Shown one piece after another: positions 34,949-44,407 of a DNA stretch of 64,000 nucleotides (position 1 is the stretch's first letter; the number at the start of each line of letters is the position of its first letter). Location of the stretch: positions 847,501 through 911,500 of the forward strand of contig NC_009437.1 of NCBI RefSeq assembly GCF_000016545.1, read 5' to 3'. The notes under the pieces are model-generated. The model was not told the DNA's origin. It saw nothing but the letters and a program-made list of their open reading frames with translations, and ran no database searches. The stretch is from Caldicellulosiruptor saccharolyticus DSM 8903 (GTDB lineage Bacteria; Bacillota; Thermoanaerobacteria; Caldicellulosiruptorales; Caldicellulosiruptoraceae). Position numbers and translations under genes: made by a program.

Positions 34949-36127
34949 TTATTCTAAAATTAAATTTGAGCTTTGGTTTTTATTCTCAGGAACAACAGCA
35001 ATTTTAGCGGGCTTTCCCCTCACAATACATCCTTTTGAGACCTTAGCTTCAGAGCATATAATTGCATTTTCAACAACCGCACCCTCTTCAATGTGGCTAT
35101 TACTGAGAATTACAGAGTTTATGACCTTTGCATTTTTACCGACGTAAACATTGTAAGACAGAACCGAGTGGTAAACCTCACCCCAGATACAACATCCCTC
35201 AACTATCATGGACTTTTTCACATTTGCACCTGGGGCTATGTATTGGGGAGGATAGGCAATTGATGAAGTATATACCTTAAACTCATCATTATAAAGGTCT
35301 AAACTGCAGCAGCTGGGAGCATCTATTGGACAGCTTTCATTCAAAAGGTCCATGTTTGCCTCCCAGTATGACTCAACCGTTCCGACGTCTTTCCAGTATC
35401 CTCTGAAAGGATATGCAAACAGTTTTTCACCGCCTTTTAACATCTTGGGGATAATATTTTTGCCAAAGTCATGGTCAGAATTTTCATCTTTTACATCTTC
35501 TTTCAGATATCTCTTAAGAATTTCCCAGTTGAAGATATAAATTCCCATAGATGCAAGGTTGTTCTTCGGATGTCTTGGTTTTTCTTCAAATTCGTATATT
35601 CTATTATCTTCTCTGGTGTTCATGATACCAAACCTTGAAGCTTCTTGTATTGGTACTTCTATACAAGCAATTGTCACATCAGCCTTTTTCTCTTTATGGA
35701 ATTTGAGCATCTCTTGATAGTTCATAGTATAGATATGGTCGCCTGACAGTACTAAAAGATACTCTGGTGAGAAAAGCTCAACAAAGTTCATATTTTGATA
35801 AATAGCATCTGCTGTTCCTTTGTACCAGTTTCCACCACTGTCATTTGTGTGAGGTGGCAGGATGTAAACACCGCCTTTTGTGCGGTCCAAATCCCATGCA
35901 GTTCCAATTCCGATGTGACAGTGCAGTGTAAATGGCTGATACTGTGTCAAAACACCGACAACGTCAATTGATGAGTTTGTACAGTTGCTGAGAGTAAAGT
36001 CTATTATTCTGTACTTTCCTCCGAACTCTACCGCTGGCTTGGCATTTGCTTTAGTAAGTTCTTTTAACCTGCTTCCTTGACCACCTGCCAAAATCATTGC
36101 TATGATTTCACGTTTAAGGCCGTTCAT
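34949..36127 (-). CDS. glgC: Glucose-1-phosphate adenylyltransferase, catalytic subunit
   Basis: ATG 36127 ([20 protein letters not shown]) has GAGGTG about 10 bases upstream; the TTG three codons earlier lies against that site. The nucleotide-binding [32 protein letters not shown] and [11 protein letters not shown] motifs are intact. A C-terminal beta-helix follows. It makes ADP-glucose from glucose 1-phosphate and ATP, the committed step of glycogen synthesis. It is paired with GlgD, 19 bases apart. Confidence 0.96.
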   Translation of the reverse strand: MNGLKREIIAMILAGGQGSRLKELTKANAKPAVEFGGKYRIIDFTLSNCTNSSIDVVGVLTQYQPFTLHCHIGIGTAWDLDRTKGGVYILPPHTNDSGGNWYKGTADAIYQNMNFVELFSPEYLLVLSGDHIYTMNYQEMLKFHKEKKADVTIACIEVPIQEASRFGIMNTREDNRIYEFEEKPRHPKNNLASMGIYIFNWEILKRYLKEDVKDENSDHDFGKNIIPKMLKGGEKLFAYPFRGYWKDVGTVESYWEANMDLLNESCPIDAPSCCSLDLYNDEFKVYTSSIAYPPQYIAPGANVKKSMIVEGCCIWGEVYHSVLSYNVYVGKNAKVINSVILSNSHIEEGAVVENAIICSEAKVSKGCIVRGKPAKIAVVPENKNQSSNLILE

Positions 36128-36159
36128 CTTGTCCAATCACCTCTATTTGTATAACAATT

Positions 36160-38097
36160 TTATTCATCTGTAGCTTTTTCTTTTGTATCTTCAAAAAGCT
36201 CAACTGGTTTGAAGATTAAACATGATAGAGATGGTAATCTAAATTCAATGCACTGGGGGTATCCATGCCAAACTTCATCAATAGTTTTTAATTTTTCTGT
36301 GTTTACTATATTATTACCACCAAATTCAGCTTTATCACTGTTAAATACTTCCATATATATACCCTTTCTTGGCACACCTATTTTGTAATTTTCATATGAA
36401 GCAAGACCAAAGTTACAAATAACAACAAGGAAATCATCAGGGTCTTTTGAAAATCTCAAGTATGAGATGACACTTTGCTCCCAGTTGTGAACATCTATCC
36501 ATCTAAAACCATCCATTTTGTGGTCAAGTTCCCATAGAGCTTTATTCTCTAAGTAAAATCTATTTAAACTTTTGACATAATGCTGAAGCATTCTATGCAT
36601 GGGATAGTCCAAAAGCAGCCAATCCAATGATGCATAAAATCTCCATTCTATGAACTGACCAAACTCACTGCCCATAAAAAGTAGCTTTTTGCCCGGATGT
36701 GTGTACATATAACCATAAAGAAGTCTTAAGTTTGCAAACTTTTGGTTATATTCTCCTGGCATTTTATCAAGCAACGATTTTTTCCCATGTACAACCTCAT
36801 CATGCGAAAATGGCAGGATGAAGTTTTCTGAAAAAGCATACATTATGGAAAATGTCAAGAGGTTGTGATGATATTTTCTTTCATCTGGGTAAAATTGCAT
36901 GTATTTCAGCGTATCATTCATCCATCCCATGTTCCATTTATAGTTAAATCCCAAGCCACCATCATAAGTAGGGTATGTAACAAGTGGGAAGGCAGTAGAC
37001 TCTTCCGCAATCATTAGAATATTTGGATATTTTGAGAATATTGCCTTGTTGAGCTTTTTTATAAATTCAATTCCTTCTATGTTTTCATGCCCGCCATATC
37101 TATTTTTCTGGTTGTTGTTCATGTAGATAATGTGAGAAACAGCATCTACCCTTATTCCGTCAATGTGATAAATATCGAACCAGAACATTGCACTTGAGAT
37201 TAAAAAGCTTTGTACCTGCGGCTTTGAAAAGTCAAATGTAGCTGTGCCCCAAGTGTAGTTTTCTCTCAAAAGCTCATCTTCATATTCATAAAGAAAAGTC
37301 CCGTCAAATCTGTAAAGCCCATGCTCATCTTTGCAAAAGTGAGCAGGTACCCAATCGACAATAACCCCAATTCCATTTTGGTGCATAATGTCGACAAAGT
37401 ACATAAAGTCTTCAGGACAGCCATAACGTGATGTTACAGAAAAGTATCCTGTTGGCTGGTATCCCCAAGACATGTCCAAAGGATGCTCCAAAACTGGCAA
37501 AAGCTCAATGTGTGTGTAGTTCATTACTTTAAGATAATCAACAAGCATGTGAGCAAGTTCACGGTAATTATAAAATTCACCAGCTTTTTCTACAGTACCA
37601 TCCTTTTTCATTTTCCATGAAGCAAGATGAACCTCGTAAATATTGATGGGTTTGTCATAAGGAGGGGTAACCTTTCTTTTCTCCATCCACTCATGGTCAT
37701 GCCATTCATAGTCTGGAATGTTTTTGACAATTGATGCTGTGTTAGGTCTGACTTCTGAGTAGATTGCATAAGGGTCTGCTTTTAAAACTCTTTTTCCGTC
37801 AGCACCAATAATCTCATATTTGTAAAGCTCACCTTCCAGAAGCCCTTCGACAAACAGCCACCAAAACCCGCTACCATGTACTCTCATCATCTTGTGATTT
37901 TTGCCACACCAATTATTAAAGTCACCTACAACAGATACACTTTTTGCATTTGGTGCCCAAACACAAAAGACAGTACCAACTTTGCCTCTGTAATTTACAA
38001 CCCTGCTTCCTAAGAATTTATAGCTTTCAAAATGCTCACCTGCTTCAAATCTTTTAATATCAGACAAATATATTGTAGATTTTACTTTTTTTATCAT
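36160..38097 (-). CDS. glgB: 1,4-alpha-glucan branching enzyme
   Basis: The ATG at 38097 (MIKKVKSTIYLS) has GGAGG with eight to ten bases spacing; 25 upstream in-frame codons are rejected. The protein has an N-terminal CBM48 domain (GTVFCVWAPNAKSVSVVGDF) and a GH13 catalytic barrel. Catalytic residues are in GIRVDAVSHI (nucleophile Asp), MIAEESTAFP (acid Glu) and LPFSHDEVVHGK. It introduces alpha-1,6 branches into glycogen. It is the first gene of the operon, with a promoter about 140 bases upstream. Confidence 0.96.
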   Translation of the reverse strand: MIKKVKSTIYLSDIKRFEAGEHFESYKFLGSRVVNYRGKVGTVFCVWAPNAKSVSVVGDFNNWCGKNHKMMRVHGSGFWWLFVEGLLEGELYKYEIIGADGKRVLKADPYAIYSEVRPNTASIVKNIPDYEWHDHEWMEKRKVTPPYDKPINIYEVHLASWKMKKDGTVEKAGEFYNYRELAHMLVDYLKVMNYTHIELLPVLEHPLDMSWGYQPTGYFSVTSRYGCPEDFMYFVDIMHQNGIGVIVDWVPAHFCKDEHGLYRFDGTFLYEYEDELLRENYTWGTATFDFSKPQVQSFLISSAMFWFDIYHIDGIRVDAVSHIIYMNNNQKNRYGGHENIEGIEFIKKLNKAIFSKYPNILMIAEESTAFPLVTYPTYDGGLGFNYKWNMGWMNDTLKYMQFYPDERKYHHNLLTFSIMYAFSENFILPFSHDEVVHGKKSLLDKMPGEYNQKFANLRLLYGYMYTHPGKKLLFMGSEFGQFIEWRFYASLDWLLLDYPMHRMLQHYVKSLNRFYLENKALWELDHKMDGFRWIDVHNWEQSVISYLRFSKDPDDFLVVICNFGLASYENYKIGVPRKGIYMEVFNSDKAEFGGNNIVNTEKLKTIDEVWHGYPQCIEFRLPSLSCLIFKPVELFEDTKEKATDE

Positions 38098-38238
38098 CAG
38101 TTTTACCTCCACTGATAGGAATTTGAGGGGTAAAATAAAATTTGCACAAAACACAGAAGAAATTAAATACAAATTAGAATAGTAAGGTTGCTAAAAATTT
38201 TTACGCCTAATTATATAAACCATACAAAACACACTTTG

Positions 38239-38267
38239 ATTATAACATTACTGTAAAATTAAAGCAA
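38239..38267 (-). promoter_or_regulatory. Promoter of the glycogen operon
   Basis: On the minus strand, TTGCTT (38267-38262) and TATAAT (38244-38239) are 17 bases apart, with a TG extended -10. It leaves a leader of about 135 bases before glgB in which I see no riboswitch. Confidence 0.6.
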
Positions 38268-38325
38268 TAAGAAAATCTTTTCTCTAATTTGTTTATACCC
38301 ATAAAACAGAGCTTTAAATTTGATT

Positions 38326-38354
38326 TTGACTTGATTTATGTTGAGGGCTATAAT
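38326..38354 (+). promoter_or_regulatory. Promoter of the two-transporter unit
   Basis: TTGACT (38326-38331) and TATAAT (38349-38354) are 17 bases apart, about 125 bases before the ATG at 38478. Confidence 0.7.
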
Positions 38355-38437
38355 AGTTATAAAAATGTAACTATTAATTTTTTAACCCAAGCTTTGATAG
38401 TTACAATTTTTTCAATAACTTATAAGTTGATAACTAT
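38354..38437 (+). promoter_or_regulatory. Cluster of TAGTTAY/ATAACTA dyads downstream of the promoter
   Basis: TAGTTAT (38354-38360) faces GTAACTA (38367-38373) across six bases. TAGTTAC (38398-38404) faces ATAACTA (38430-38436), and the perfect 12-bp palindrome AACTTATAAGTT (38417-38428) lies between. The first dyad overlaps the -10 box and start point, the place where a repressor would act. TAGTTA half-sites are common for MarR-type regulators, but no regulator gene is adjacent. Confidence 0.5.
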
Positions 38438-38477
38438 AAAATGTAAAAATTTGTCAAAAAGAAGGAGTGTTTGAGAT

Positions 38478-39389
38478 ATGGAAAAAGGAATCTTGTATTT
38501 GATGATTACTCTTATCTTTTTCAGTTCTTATGAGGTTGTTGGAAAAACCTTAGCAGGCATGGTGAATCCATATCAGCTGAACTTTATCAGGTTCTTTTTT
38601 GGTGGGCTTATTCTTTTGCCAATTGCAATAAAAAATTTACAGGGCAAAAAAATTAAGCTTTCTAAAAGAGACATATTTTTTCTTGCTTTAATCGGTATAG
38701 TTAATGTAGTAATCAGTATGTCATGTTTACAATTAGGAATAAATATCACAAAAAAGGCAAGTTTAGCAGCTGTCATATTTAGTTCAAATCCGTTATTTGT
38801 AGCATTGTCAGCACATTTTATTTTGAACGAAAGATTGAATATACGAAAGATTATAGGGATGATAATTGGTATTGGAGGAATTGTAATAGTATTTTATAAG
38901 GATTTAATCATTGGCAAAGATTTTATTAAGGGAATTCTTCTTTTGATTTTGTCTGCAATAACATATGGAGTTTACACAACTATGGGGAAGAAGTTTACAC
39001 AGAGAAGTAGCAGTATAATCATGAATTCGTTTTCATTTTTATTTGGAAGTATATTTTTATTGCCAATAATTCTGCTTAAACGTTTTTCTCTATTTAGTAT
39101 GCCGCTGAAAGCTATATTTCCAATGTTTTATTTGACCTTTTTTGTCACAGGGATAGCTTATTATACATACTTTTTAGGTCTGACATATACAAGCGCAGGA
39201 GCTGGTTCTATGATATTCTTCTTAAAACCTATTTTGGCAAGTATATTTGCAAGTATTTTTCTTTCTGAAAAGATTTCTATAAACTTAATTTTAGGGACAT
39301 TGGTAATACTTTTAGGAATTGGAATTGTCCAGTTTGCAGATAAAAAATCTTTGAAAATCTTGAGTAAAGAGCATCCAGTTAAACCTTAA
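38478..39389 (+). CDS. EamA/DMT-superfamily transporter
   Basis: The 303-residue protein has ten predicted membrane helices in two EamA halves. The first begins FSSYEVVGKTLAGMVNPYQLNFIRFFFGGLILLP, read here in two parts. The second begins ILLLILSAITYGVYTTMGKK. Family members export metabolites such as amino acids or purines, and specificity is not readable from sequence. ATG 38478 follows AAGGAGTG. It is followed after 30 bases by an MFS exporter, so the pair may form an efflux operon controlled by the dyads upstream. Confidence 0.85.
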   Translation: MEKGILYLMITLIFFSSYEVVGKTLAGMVNPYQLNFIRFFFGGLILLPIAIKNLQGKKIKLSKRDIFFLALIGIVNVVISMSCLQLGINITKKASLAAVIFSSNPLFVALSAHFILNERLNIRKIIGMIIGIGGIVIVFYKDLIIGKDFIKGILLLILSAITYGVYTTMGKKFTQRSSSIIMNSFSFLFGSIFLLPIILLKRFSLFSMPLKAIFPMFYLTFFVTGIAYYTYFLGLTYTSAGAGSMIFFLKPILASIFASIFLSEKISINLILGTLVILLGIGIVQFADKKSLKILSKEHPVKP

Positions 39390-39419
39390 CAAAATCTTGA
39401 CGAAGGGAGTAGGCTCAAG

Positions 39420-40646
39420 GTGGCAGCATATATTGATGTTAATAATCCATTTGCAGCTTTGAAATCTAAAAATTTTAGATATTTTGGGATAGGTCAATGT
39501 ATTTCATTAATTGGAACATGGCTTCAAAATACAGCTCTTTCATGGCTTGTGCTTACTCTGACAAAGTCAGCATTTTTAGTCGGTCTTTTTAATGCACTGC
39601 AATTTACTCCTCAATTATTTTTGTCTTTATTTGCTGGAGCAATTATTGATCATTTTCCAAAGAAGAAGTTATTGATTATAACTCAAAGCTTGCTTATGAT
39701 AGTAGCTTTTTTACTTTCATTTTTGATATGGACAAAGGTGATAAATTATCCTATCTTGCTTGTATTTGCTTTAGCTTTGGGGATTATAAACACCTTTGAT
39801 ATGCCAGCACGGCAGTCATTTGTAATTGAACTTGCTGGTCAAGAATTGCTAATTAATGCTGTTGCTTTAAACTCACTGAATTTTAACCTTGCAAGAGTGA
39901 TAGGTCCTGCGATAGCAGGCATACTTCTCAAAAATGTTGGAATGAGTGTATGTTTTTTTCTCAATGGACTGAGTTTCATTGCAGTTTTAATAGGGCTGTT
40001 TTTGATTGACGTTGGTCTAAAACCTTTGAATGAGACAAAGAGCAAGGGAATGTTAAAAGATATTTTGGAAGGTCTAAAATATACTAAAAATAATAGAGTT
40101 ATACTTCAAACTATGATATTGATTTTAATAATGAACGTTTTCATTATGAATTTCAATGTATTAATACCATTGTATACAAAATATGTCTTACATAAAGATG
40201 AAGCAGGTTATGGTTTTTTGCTTTCTTCGATGGGCATAGGTGCTCTTTCAGGTGCACTTTTTGTTGCCTCTACAAGCAGAAAACTTGATTTGAAAAGATT
40301 GTATTTTTCATTAGTGATGTGTTCCTTGATTCTCATTTTTATAGGAATAAATAAAGATTATAAACTTTCTTCTTTTCTGTTTGCGGCGGTAGGTTTTTTC
40401 ATGATATTGTTTACAACAACAGCAAATTCAACATTACAACTATCCTCTGCTGATGAGTACAGAGGAAGGGTAATGAGCTTATATACCTTAGTTTTTGCTG
40501 GTACAACCCCTATTGGTAGTTTGATTGCAGGGACATTTGCTCAGATTTTTAAAGTTGGTGGGGCATTTGTGATATGTGGTATTTTTTGTTTTGTGCTATT
40601 TATATTGGAATACTTGATTTTTGAAATTATTTTTGCTAAAGCTTGA
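39420..40646 (+). CDS. MFS transporter (MFS_3/EntS-like exporter)
   Basis: The 408-residue protein with 12 hydrophobic helices has the MFS_3 opening NNPFAALKSKNFRYFGIGQC. SLIGTWLQNTALSWLVL and the loop GAIIDHFPKKKLLI (motif A) follow. The central DMPARQSFVIELAG block and ADEYRGRVMSLYTLVF are typical of EntS-type exporters. Start is GTG 39420 with AAGGGAG about 10 bases upstream. The substrate is unknown; siderophore or drug export occurs in relatives. Confidence 0.87.
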   Translation: MAAYIDVNNPFAALKSKNFRYFGIGQCISLIGTWLQNTALSWLVLTLTKSAFLVGLFNALQFTPQLFLSLFAGAIIDHFPKKKLLIITQSLLMIVAFLLSFLIWTKVINYPILLVFALALGIINTFDMPARQSFVIELAGQELLINAVALNSLNFNLARVIGPAIAGILLKNVGMSVCFFLNGLSFIAVLIGLFLIDVGLKPLNETKSKGMLKDILEGLKYTKNNRVILQTMILILIMNVFIMNFNVLIPLYTKYVLHKDEAGYGFLLSSMGIGALSGALFVASTSRKLDLKRLYFSLVMCSLILIFIGINKDYKLSSFLFAAVGFFMILFTTTANSTLQLSSADEYRGRVMSLYTLVFAGTTPIGSLIAGTFAQIFKVGGAFVICGIFCFVLFILEYLIFEIIFAKA

Positions 40647-40721
40647 AAAGATATATTGAGGAAATGTACAATATAATTAAAAATTGGTTACTTCTTTAAA
40701 TTAATGGTGGAGAAAGATAGG

Positions 40722-41414
40722 ATGAATAAGAATATTCACGAGGGGCACAGGCAAAGATTAAAAAGAAGATTTGTTGAAGAAGGTCTTGACAGTTTTGAAG
40801 ACCATCAAGTTTTAGAGCTTCTTTTGTTTTTCAGCATTCCAAGAAGAGATACAAACGAAATAGCACACAGGTTAATTTCTACCTTTGGAAGTATTTCAAA
40901 TGTATTTGAGGCTCACCCAAAAGAGCTTCAAAAAGTAGAGGGAGTTGGTGAAAACTCAGCAATTTTAATCTCTCTTATATCCCAAATAGCAAGAAGGTAT
41001 CTTGCTGATAAAACGAGAAAGACATTTCAGCTTAAAAATGTAGAAGTGGCAGCAGAGTACATAAAAAGTCTGTTTGTGGGAAGAAAGAATGAGGTATTCT
41101 ATGTAATATGTTTAGATACTCAATTAAACGTTATTCATTCTGTGCCACTTTTTGAAGGAACAGTAAAAGAAGCTGTTGTATATCCACGAAAGGTGGTTGA
41201 ATGCGTTTTGCGATATAACGCAAGCAGTGTGATTTTAGCTCACAATCATCCAGGTGGTTCTGTAAAGCCTTCCATGGATGATATCAAGACAACTCAAAAG
41301 ATTGTAAATGCTCTTTCGACAATAGGCGTTGCTGTCAATGACCATTTTATAGTGGCGAAAGGTGAATACTATAGCTTTGCGCAAAATGGAATGCTTCCAG
41401 AGCCACAGATTTAA
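40722..41414 (+). CDS. radC: RadC-family JAB1/MPN protein
   Basis: ATG 40722 (MNKNIHEGHRQRLKRRF) is preferred because GGTGGAG lies in front of it; the ATG at 40704 lacks a ribosome site. The N-terminal helix-hairpin-helix (GVGENSAILISL) is followed by a JAB metal site, LAHNHPGGSVKPSMDD, with its His-x-His and distal Asp. The name comes from an E. coli locus, but a role in DNA repair is doubtful; metal-dependent isopeptidase-like activity is possible. The terminator after it is shared with the convergent LysM gene. Confidence 0.92.
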   Translation: MNKNIHEGHRQRLKRRFVEEGLDSFEDHQVLELLLFFSIPRRDTNEIAHRLISTFGSISNVFEAHPKELQKVEGVGENSAILISLISQIARRYLADKTRKTFQLKNVEVAAEYIKSLFVGRKNEVFYVICLDTQLNVIHSVPLFEGTVKEAVVYPRKVVECVLRYNASSVILAHNHPGGSVKPSMDDIKTTQKIVNALSTIGVAVNDHFIVAKGEYYSFAQNGMLPEPQI

Positions 41415-41451
41415 TCTTGTTAAGATGAAAATAAAGCGCTTTAACAAAATG

Positions 41452-41488
41452 GGGCTGCATATATGGATTTTACATTTTTATGCAGCCC
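41452..41488. terminator. Bidirectional terminator between radC and the LysM gene
   Basis: GGGCTGCATA and TATGCAGCCC form a perfect 10-bp stem with a 17-base loop and a T run. Confidence 0.8.
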
Positions 41489-41504
41489 TTTTTAAGTAAT
41501 TTTT

Positions 41505-43028
41505 TTACCTAAGCCCTGCAGCAATCGAGGCTGTCAGCTGATGCTGAGGGTCAATTTGACCATCTTTGTGGCGAAGGCTATTTAATGTATACACATCAAA
41601 GTGACCATCCATCCCATTTACAATTGTATCAAGGTTTGGACCGTAGCCATATCCACCGCTTCTGTTCGCAACATTTTGGTTGTAAGGCACACCATCTACT
41701 CCTGCATGTGGCATACCAGAAACTGACACAGCTATTCTTCTTCCTTTTACTTCAACTATGAACGGACGTCTTTCCCAACTCCAGCTGCCACCAAATATCT
41801 CTTTCATAATTTGAGTGTCTTTAAAGCTCAAGGTTTCAACATCTGCATGGCTTGCACCCATTGTTCTTTTTGCAAAAAAGTACTTTCCTGTCTGGATGTC
41901 AATAAACTTACCAACACTGCCGATGGGAAATACATAATTGCCTTGTGAAAACCAATCAAGCATTTCGACACCATTTTCGTTTGAATGCATAGCAACTGTA
42001 TGAACCGGCACTTTTAAAGTTTGTCCTGCATAGATGTATGAGTTTTGGTTTATATTGTTTGCCTGCATAAGTTCATAGTCTGGTATTCCAAATTTTACTG
42101 CAATCGACCATATTGTATCTCCACTTTGCACCTTGTAATATGTATAGCTTACATAGTCACCTGAAGTATCAACAGGTAGAAAGGAGTAAAAGTAGCTGCT
42201 TGGTTTTGAGGTATCTGTAATATCTTGCTTTATAGCTACTGCCCATATTGAAACATATCCAGTTCCTTTCTGTGTTGAAATTTTATAGAAATCTACTTGC
42301 TTTCCAACAACATTTACAGTTTGCCCTTGAGTAAGATAAAATAGGTTTTGCGAAGATGAAGAAGGCGCAGCTTTTACGTAAGTCCACCGCCTTATTGTTC
42401 CAGTAATTTGAGCTAAATTGAGGTTCACTTTTTTTACAATTAGCTTTTGTCCCACATAGAGTGTATCATTTGTGAGATTATTAAAACTCTTTATAGCTTC
42501 AATAGATGTTCTAAACGTTTGTGATAATATCCAGAGTGAATCACCACTTTGAACACTGTAGACTATGTAATTTCCATTTGGCTTGAATATCATCCGCTTT
42601 CCGGATGTATAATGACGAAATTCAAATAAATTTAAGTAAGTTTTGAAAGTAGAATAAGGTACAAAAATTCTATTTTGTATAATTTGCATTGGTCCTTCCA
42701 TATAAAAATATTTCCCATTGAACATAACAACATTGCTATCGAGTTTGAATATAAGTTCATTTTGGTCAATGATAAGCTTTGACTGAAGAAAGTTATAGTC
42801 TTTTGGATCAAAAGCAAAACTTCCGCCCAGTATCCTTGAAAGTTCATGAGGAGAGAGATAAGCTACTGAGCTTTTGTTAATAATGGTGATATAAGATAGC
42901 TTGCCATTTGAATCAAAAAACAGAGCCTCTTCTTTTTTAATATCAGAGGCAAGCGAAGGAGAGACTATGACTAAGGATAAGACTATAGCAGTAGTAACAA
43001 ACAGCCAAAACCTTAATAGACTTTTCAT
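41505..43028 (-). CDS. Secreted LysM/SH3 cell-wall protein
   Basis: A signal peptide (LFVTTAIVLSLVIVSPSLAS) precedes a copper-amine-oxidase-N-like domain (~35-145). LysM 1 (YSVQSGDSLWILSQTF, ~155-200), an SH3-like domain (~205-270) and LysM 2 (YKVQSGDTIWSIAVKFG, ~295-340) follow. The C-terminal domain of about 160 residues contains RTMGASHADVETL, WSWERRPFIVEV, SGMPHAGVDGVPYN and GHFDVYTLNS. That domain recurs in clostridial wall proteins and I know no assigned activity for it. LysM domains bind peptidoglycan, so the protein is wall-associated. Start ATG 43028 follows AAGAGGCGGGG. Confidence 0.88.
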   Translation of the reverse strand: MKSLLRFWLFVTTAIVLSLVIVSPSLASDIKKEEALFFDSNGKLSYITIINKSSVAYLSPHELSRILGGSFAFDPKDYNFLQSKLIIDQNELIFKLDSNVVMFNGKYFYMEGPMQIIQNRIFVPYSTFKTYLNLFEFRHYTSGKRMIFKPNGNYIVYSVQSGDSLWILSQTFRTSIEAIKSFNNLTNDTLYVGQKLIVKKVNLNLAQITGTIRRWTYVKAAPSSSSQNLFYLTQGQTVNVVGKQVDFYKISTQKGTGYVSIWAVAIKQDITDTSKPSSYFYSFLPVDTSGDYVSYTYYKVQSGDTIWSIAVKFGIPDYELMQANNINQNSYIYAGQTLKVPVHTVAMHSNENGVEMLDWFSQGNYVFPIGSVGKFIDIQTGKYFFAKRTMGASHADVETLSFKDTQIMKEIFGGSWSWERRPFIVEVKGRRIAVSVSGMPHAGVDGVPYNQNVANRSGGYGYGPNLDTIVNGMDGHFDVYTLNSLRHKDGQIDPQHQLTASIAAGLR

Positions 43029-43066
43029 AAAAACCCCGCCTCTTTCAAAAGTTTTAATATATTTTC

Positions 43067-43096
43067 ATTATAAAGCCAGGTTTTTACTCAGCTCAA
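43067..43096 (-). promoter_or_regulatory. Promoter of the LysM gene
   Basis: On the minus strand, TTGAGC (43096-43091) and TATAAT (43072-43067) are 18 bases apart. Confidence 0.55.
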
Positions 43097-43160
43097 ATGA
43101 AATACTTTCCAAAGTGACTGAGTGTCTAAAGATAACTTGTAAACTTTTACATAAGTTTTG

Positions 43161-43169
43161 TGGTATACT
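43161..43169 (+). promoter_or_regulatory. Extended -10 promoter of the MNT/HEPN pair
   Basis: TGGTATACT is an extended -10 element. No good -35 box is seen 17 bases upstream. The gene start is at 43202. Confidence 0.4.
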
Positions 43170-43201
43170 AATAATTGAAGAAATAATAGGAGATGATTGC
43201 A

Positions 43202-43549
43202 ATGCCGGCAATCTCGGTTCTCAATAGTTCTTTGAAGAATGAGTTGGATAGAATATTGAACATAATTATTGAAAATTTCAATCCTGAAAAGGTGATACTG
43301 TTTGGGTCAATGGCAAATGGAAATTTTAATGAATCGAGCGATATTGACTTGGTGGTGATAATGCCTACTAATCTTAGGTTTATGGAGAGATTATTACATC
43401 TTGCACAGACTGTAAAACCTGAAGTACCTGTAGATTTTTTGGTCTATACTCCAGAAGAGGAAGAAGAATTTATAAAAAATAACCATTTATTTTACACAGA
43501 AGAAATTTTAAAAAAAGGAGTTATACTCTATGAAAAAAGGAAAAACTGA
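43202..43549 (+). CDS. MNT-type minimal nucleotidyltransferase (antitoxin-like)
   Basis: ATG 43202 (MPAISVLNSS) has TAGGAGATG at good distance; the ATG at 43193 lies within that ribosome site. The 115-residue protein carries the MNT active site: VILFGSMANGNFNESSDIDL gives GS with a downstream DxD, and a third Asp is in PVDFLVY. It is paired with a HEPN gene with a 20-base overlap, a classic arrangement of toxin-antitoxin or nucleotidyl-transferase/HEPN systems. In characterised pairs the MNT protein modifies the HEPN partner by AMPylation; for this subgroup that is inference. Confidence 0.88.
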   Translation: MPAISVLNSSLKNELDRILNIIIENFNPEKVILFGSMANGNFNESSDIDLVVIMPTNLRFMERLLHLAQTVKPEVPVDFLVYTPEEEEEFIKNNHLFYTEEILKKGVILYEKRKN

Positions 43550-43934
43550 ATTTGAACAATGGGTAATGTATGCAGAAAATGATCTAAAAGCTGCTGAAAA
43601 GCTGTTAAACTCAAAACTTTATAATATAGTATGTTTCCATTCTCAGCAGGCAATTGAGAAATATTTGAAAGCGTTTTTGGTATATAATGGTGTAAATCCA
43701 CCCCGAACACATAGTATAGTAAATTTAATAGAAATGTGTGCAAATATTAAAAAAGATTTTGAAAAATTTAAAGAAGAGGCGCGCATAATAGATGTTTTCT
43801 ACATTCCCTCAAGGTATCCCAACGCGCCTCTTGGAACCCTTCCGGATGGTTTGCCGAACAAAGATGATGCAGAAAGAGCATTTGAAATTGCTCAAAAAAT
43901 TTGTGAATTTGTAAAAAATCTATTGCCAAATTAA
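43530..43934 (+). CDS. HEPN-domain protein, partner of the MNT gene
   Basis: The 134-residue helical protein has the HEPN signature [16 protein letters not shown], then [30 protein letters not shown] and SRYPNAPLG. The RNase motif Rx4-6H and the HepT motif Rx4HxY are not seen, so ribonuclease activity is doubtful. It resembles the COG2250 branch, whose role is unclear. Start ATG 43530 lies inside the MNT gene behind AAAAAAGGAG. The convergent ribH stop overlaps its end by four bases. Confidence 0.87.
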   Translation: MKKGKTEFEQWVMYAENDLKAAEKLLNSKLYNIVCFHSQQAIEKYLKAFLVYNGVNPPRTHSIVNLIEMCANIKKDFEKFKEEARIIDVFYIPSRYPNAPLGTLPDGLPNKDDAERAFEIAQKICEFVKNLLPN

Positions 43935-44407
43935 GATTCAGAAATATTTTTCATCAAATTTGCCATCTCCAGGGCAGAGAGGGCTGCGTCAAATCCTTTG
44001 TTTCCTGCTTTTGTACCCGCTCTTTCTATTGCCTGGTCGACTGTATCACATGTCAGAACACCAAATATAACTGGAACCTCTTGTTCTAAAGAGACGTTTG
44101 CAATGCCTTTTGATACTTCTGCGCTTACATACTCAAAATGTGGTGTGCTGCCGCGAATTACTGCACCAAGTGCAATTATTGCATTGTATTTTTTTGACTT
44201 TGCAAGCTTTTTAGCAACAAGTGGTATTTCAAAAGCACCTGGTACGTAATATACATCGATATTTTCACTGTCAACATCATGCCGAGAAAGACCATCTAAG
44301 CACCCTTTTAAAAGCTCATCAGTGATAAATGAGTTAAATCTTGAGACCACAATTGCAAGTTTCAAATCTTTTCCACAAAAGCTTCCTTCAAAAGTTCTCA
44401 AAGCCAT
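43931..44407 (-). CDS. ribH: 6,7-dimethyl-8-ribityllumazine synthase
   Basis: The 158-residue protein has the lumazine synthase motifs. [18 protein letters not shown] is at the N terminus, followed by [31 protein letters not shown] and [17 protein letters not shown] complete them. It condenses the ribityl pyrimidine with dihydroxybutanone phosphate, usually as a 60-mer shell or pentamer. Start ATG 44407 with AAAGGAGAGG lies 20 bases inside ribBA. It is the last gene of the riboflavin operon. Confidence 0.96.
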   Translation of the reverse strand: MALRTFEGSFCGKDLKLAIVVSRFNSFITDELLKGCLDGLSRHDVDSENIDVYYVPGAFEIPLVAKKLAKSKKYNAIIALGAVIRGSTPHFEYVSAEVSKGIANVSLEQEVPVIFGVLTCDTVDQAIERAGTKAGNKGFDAALSALEMANLMKNISES

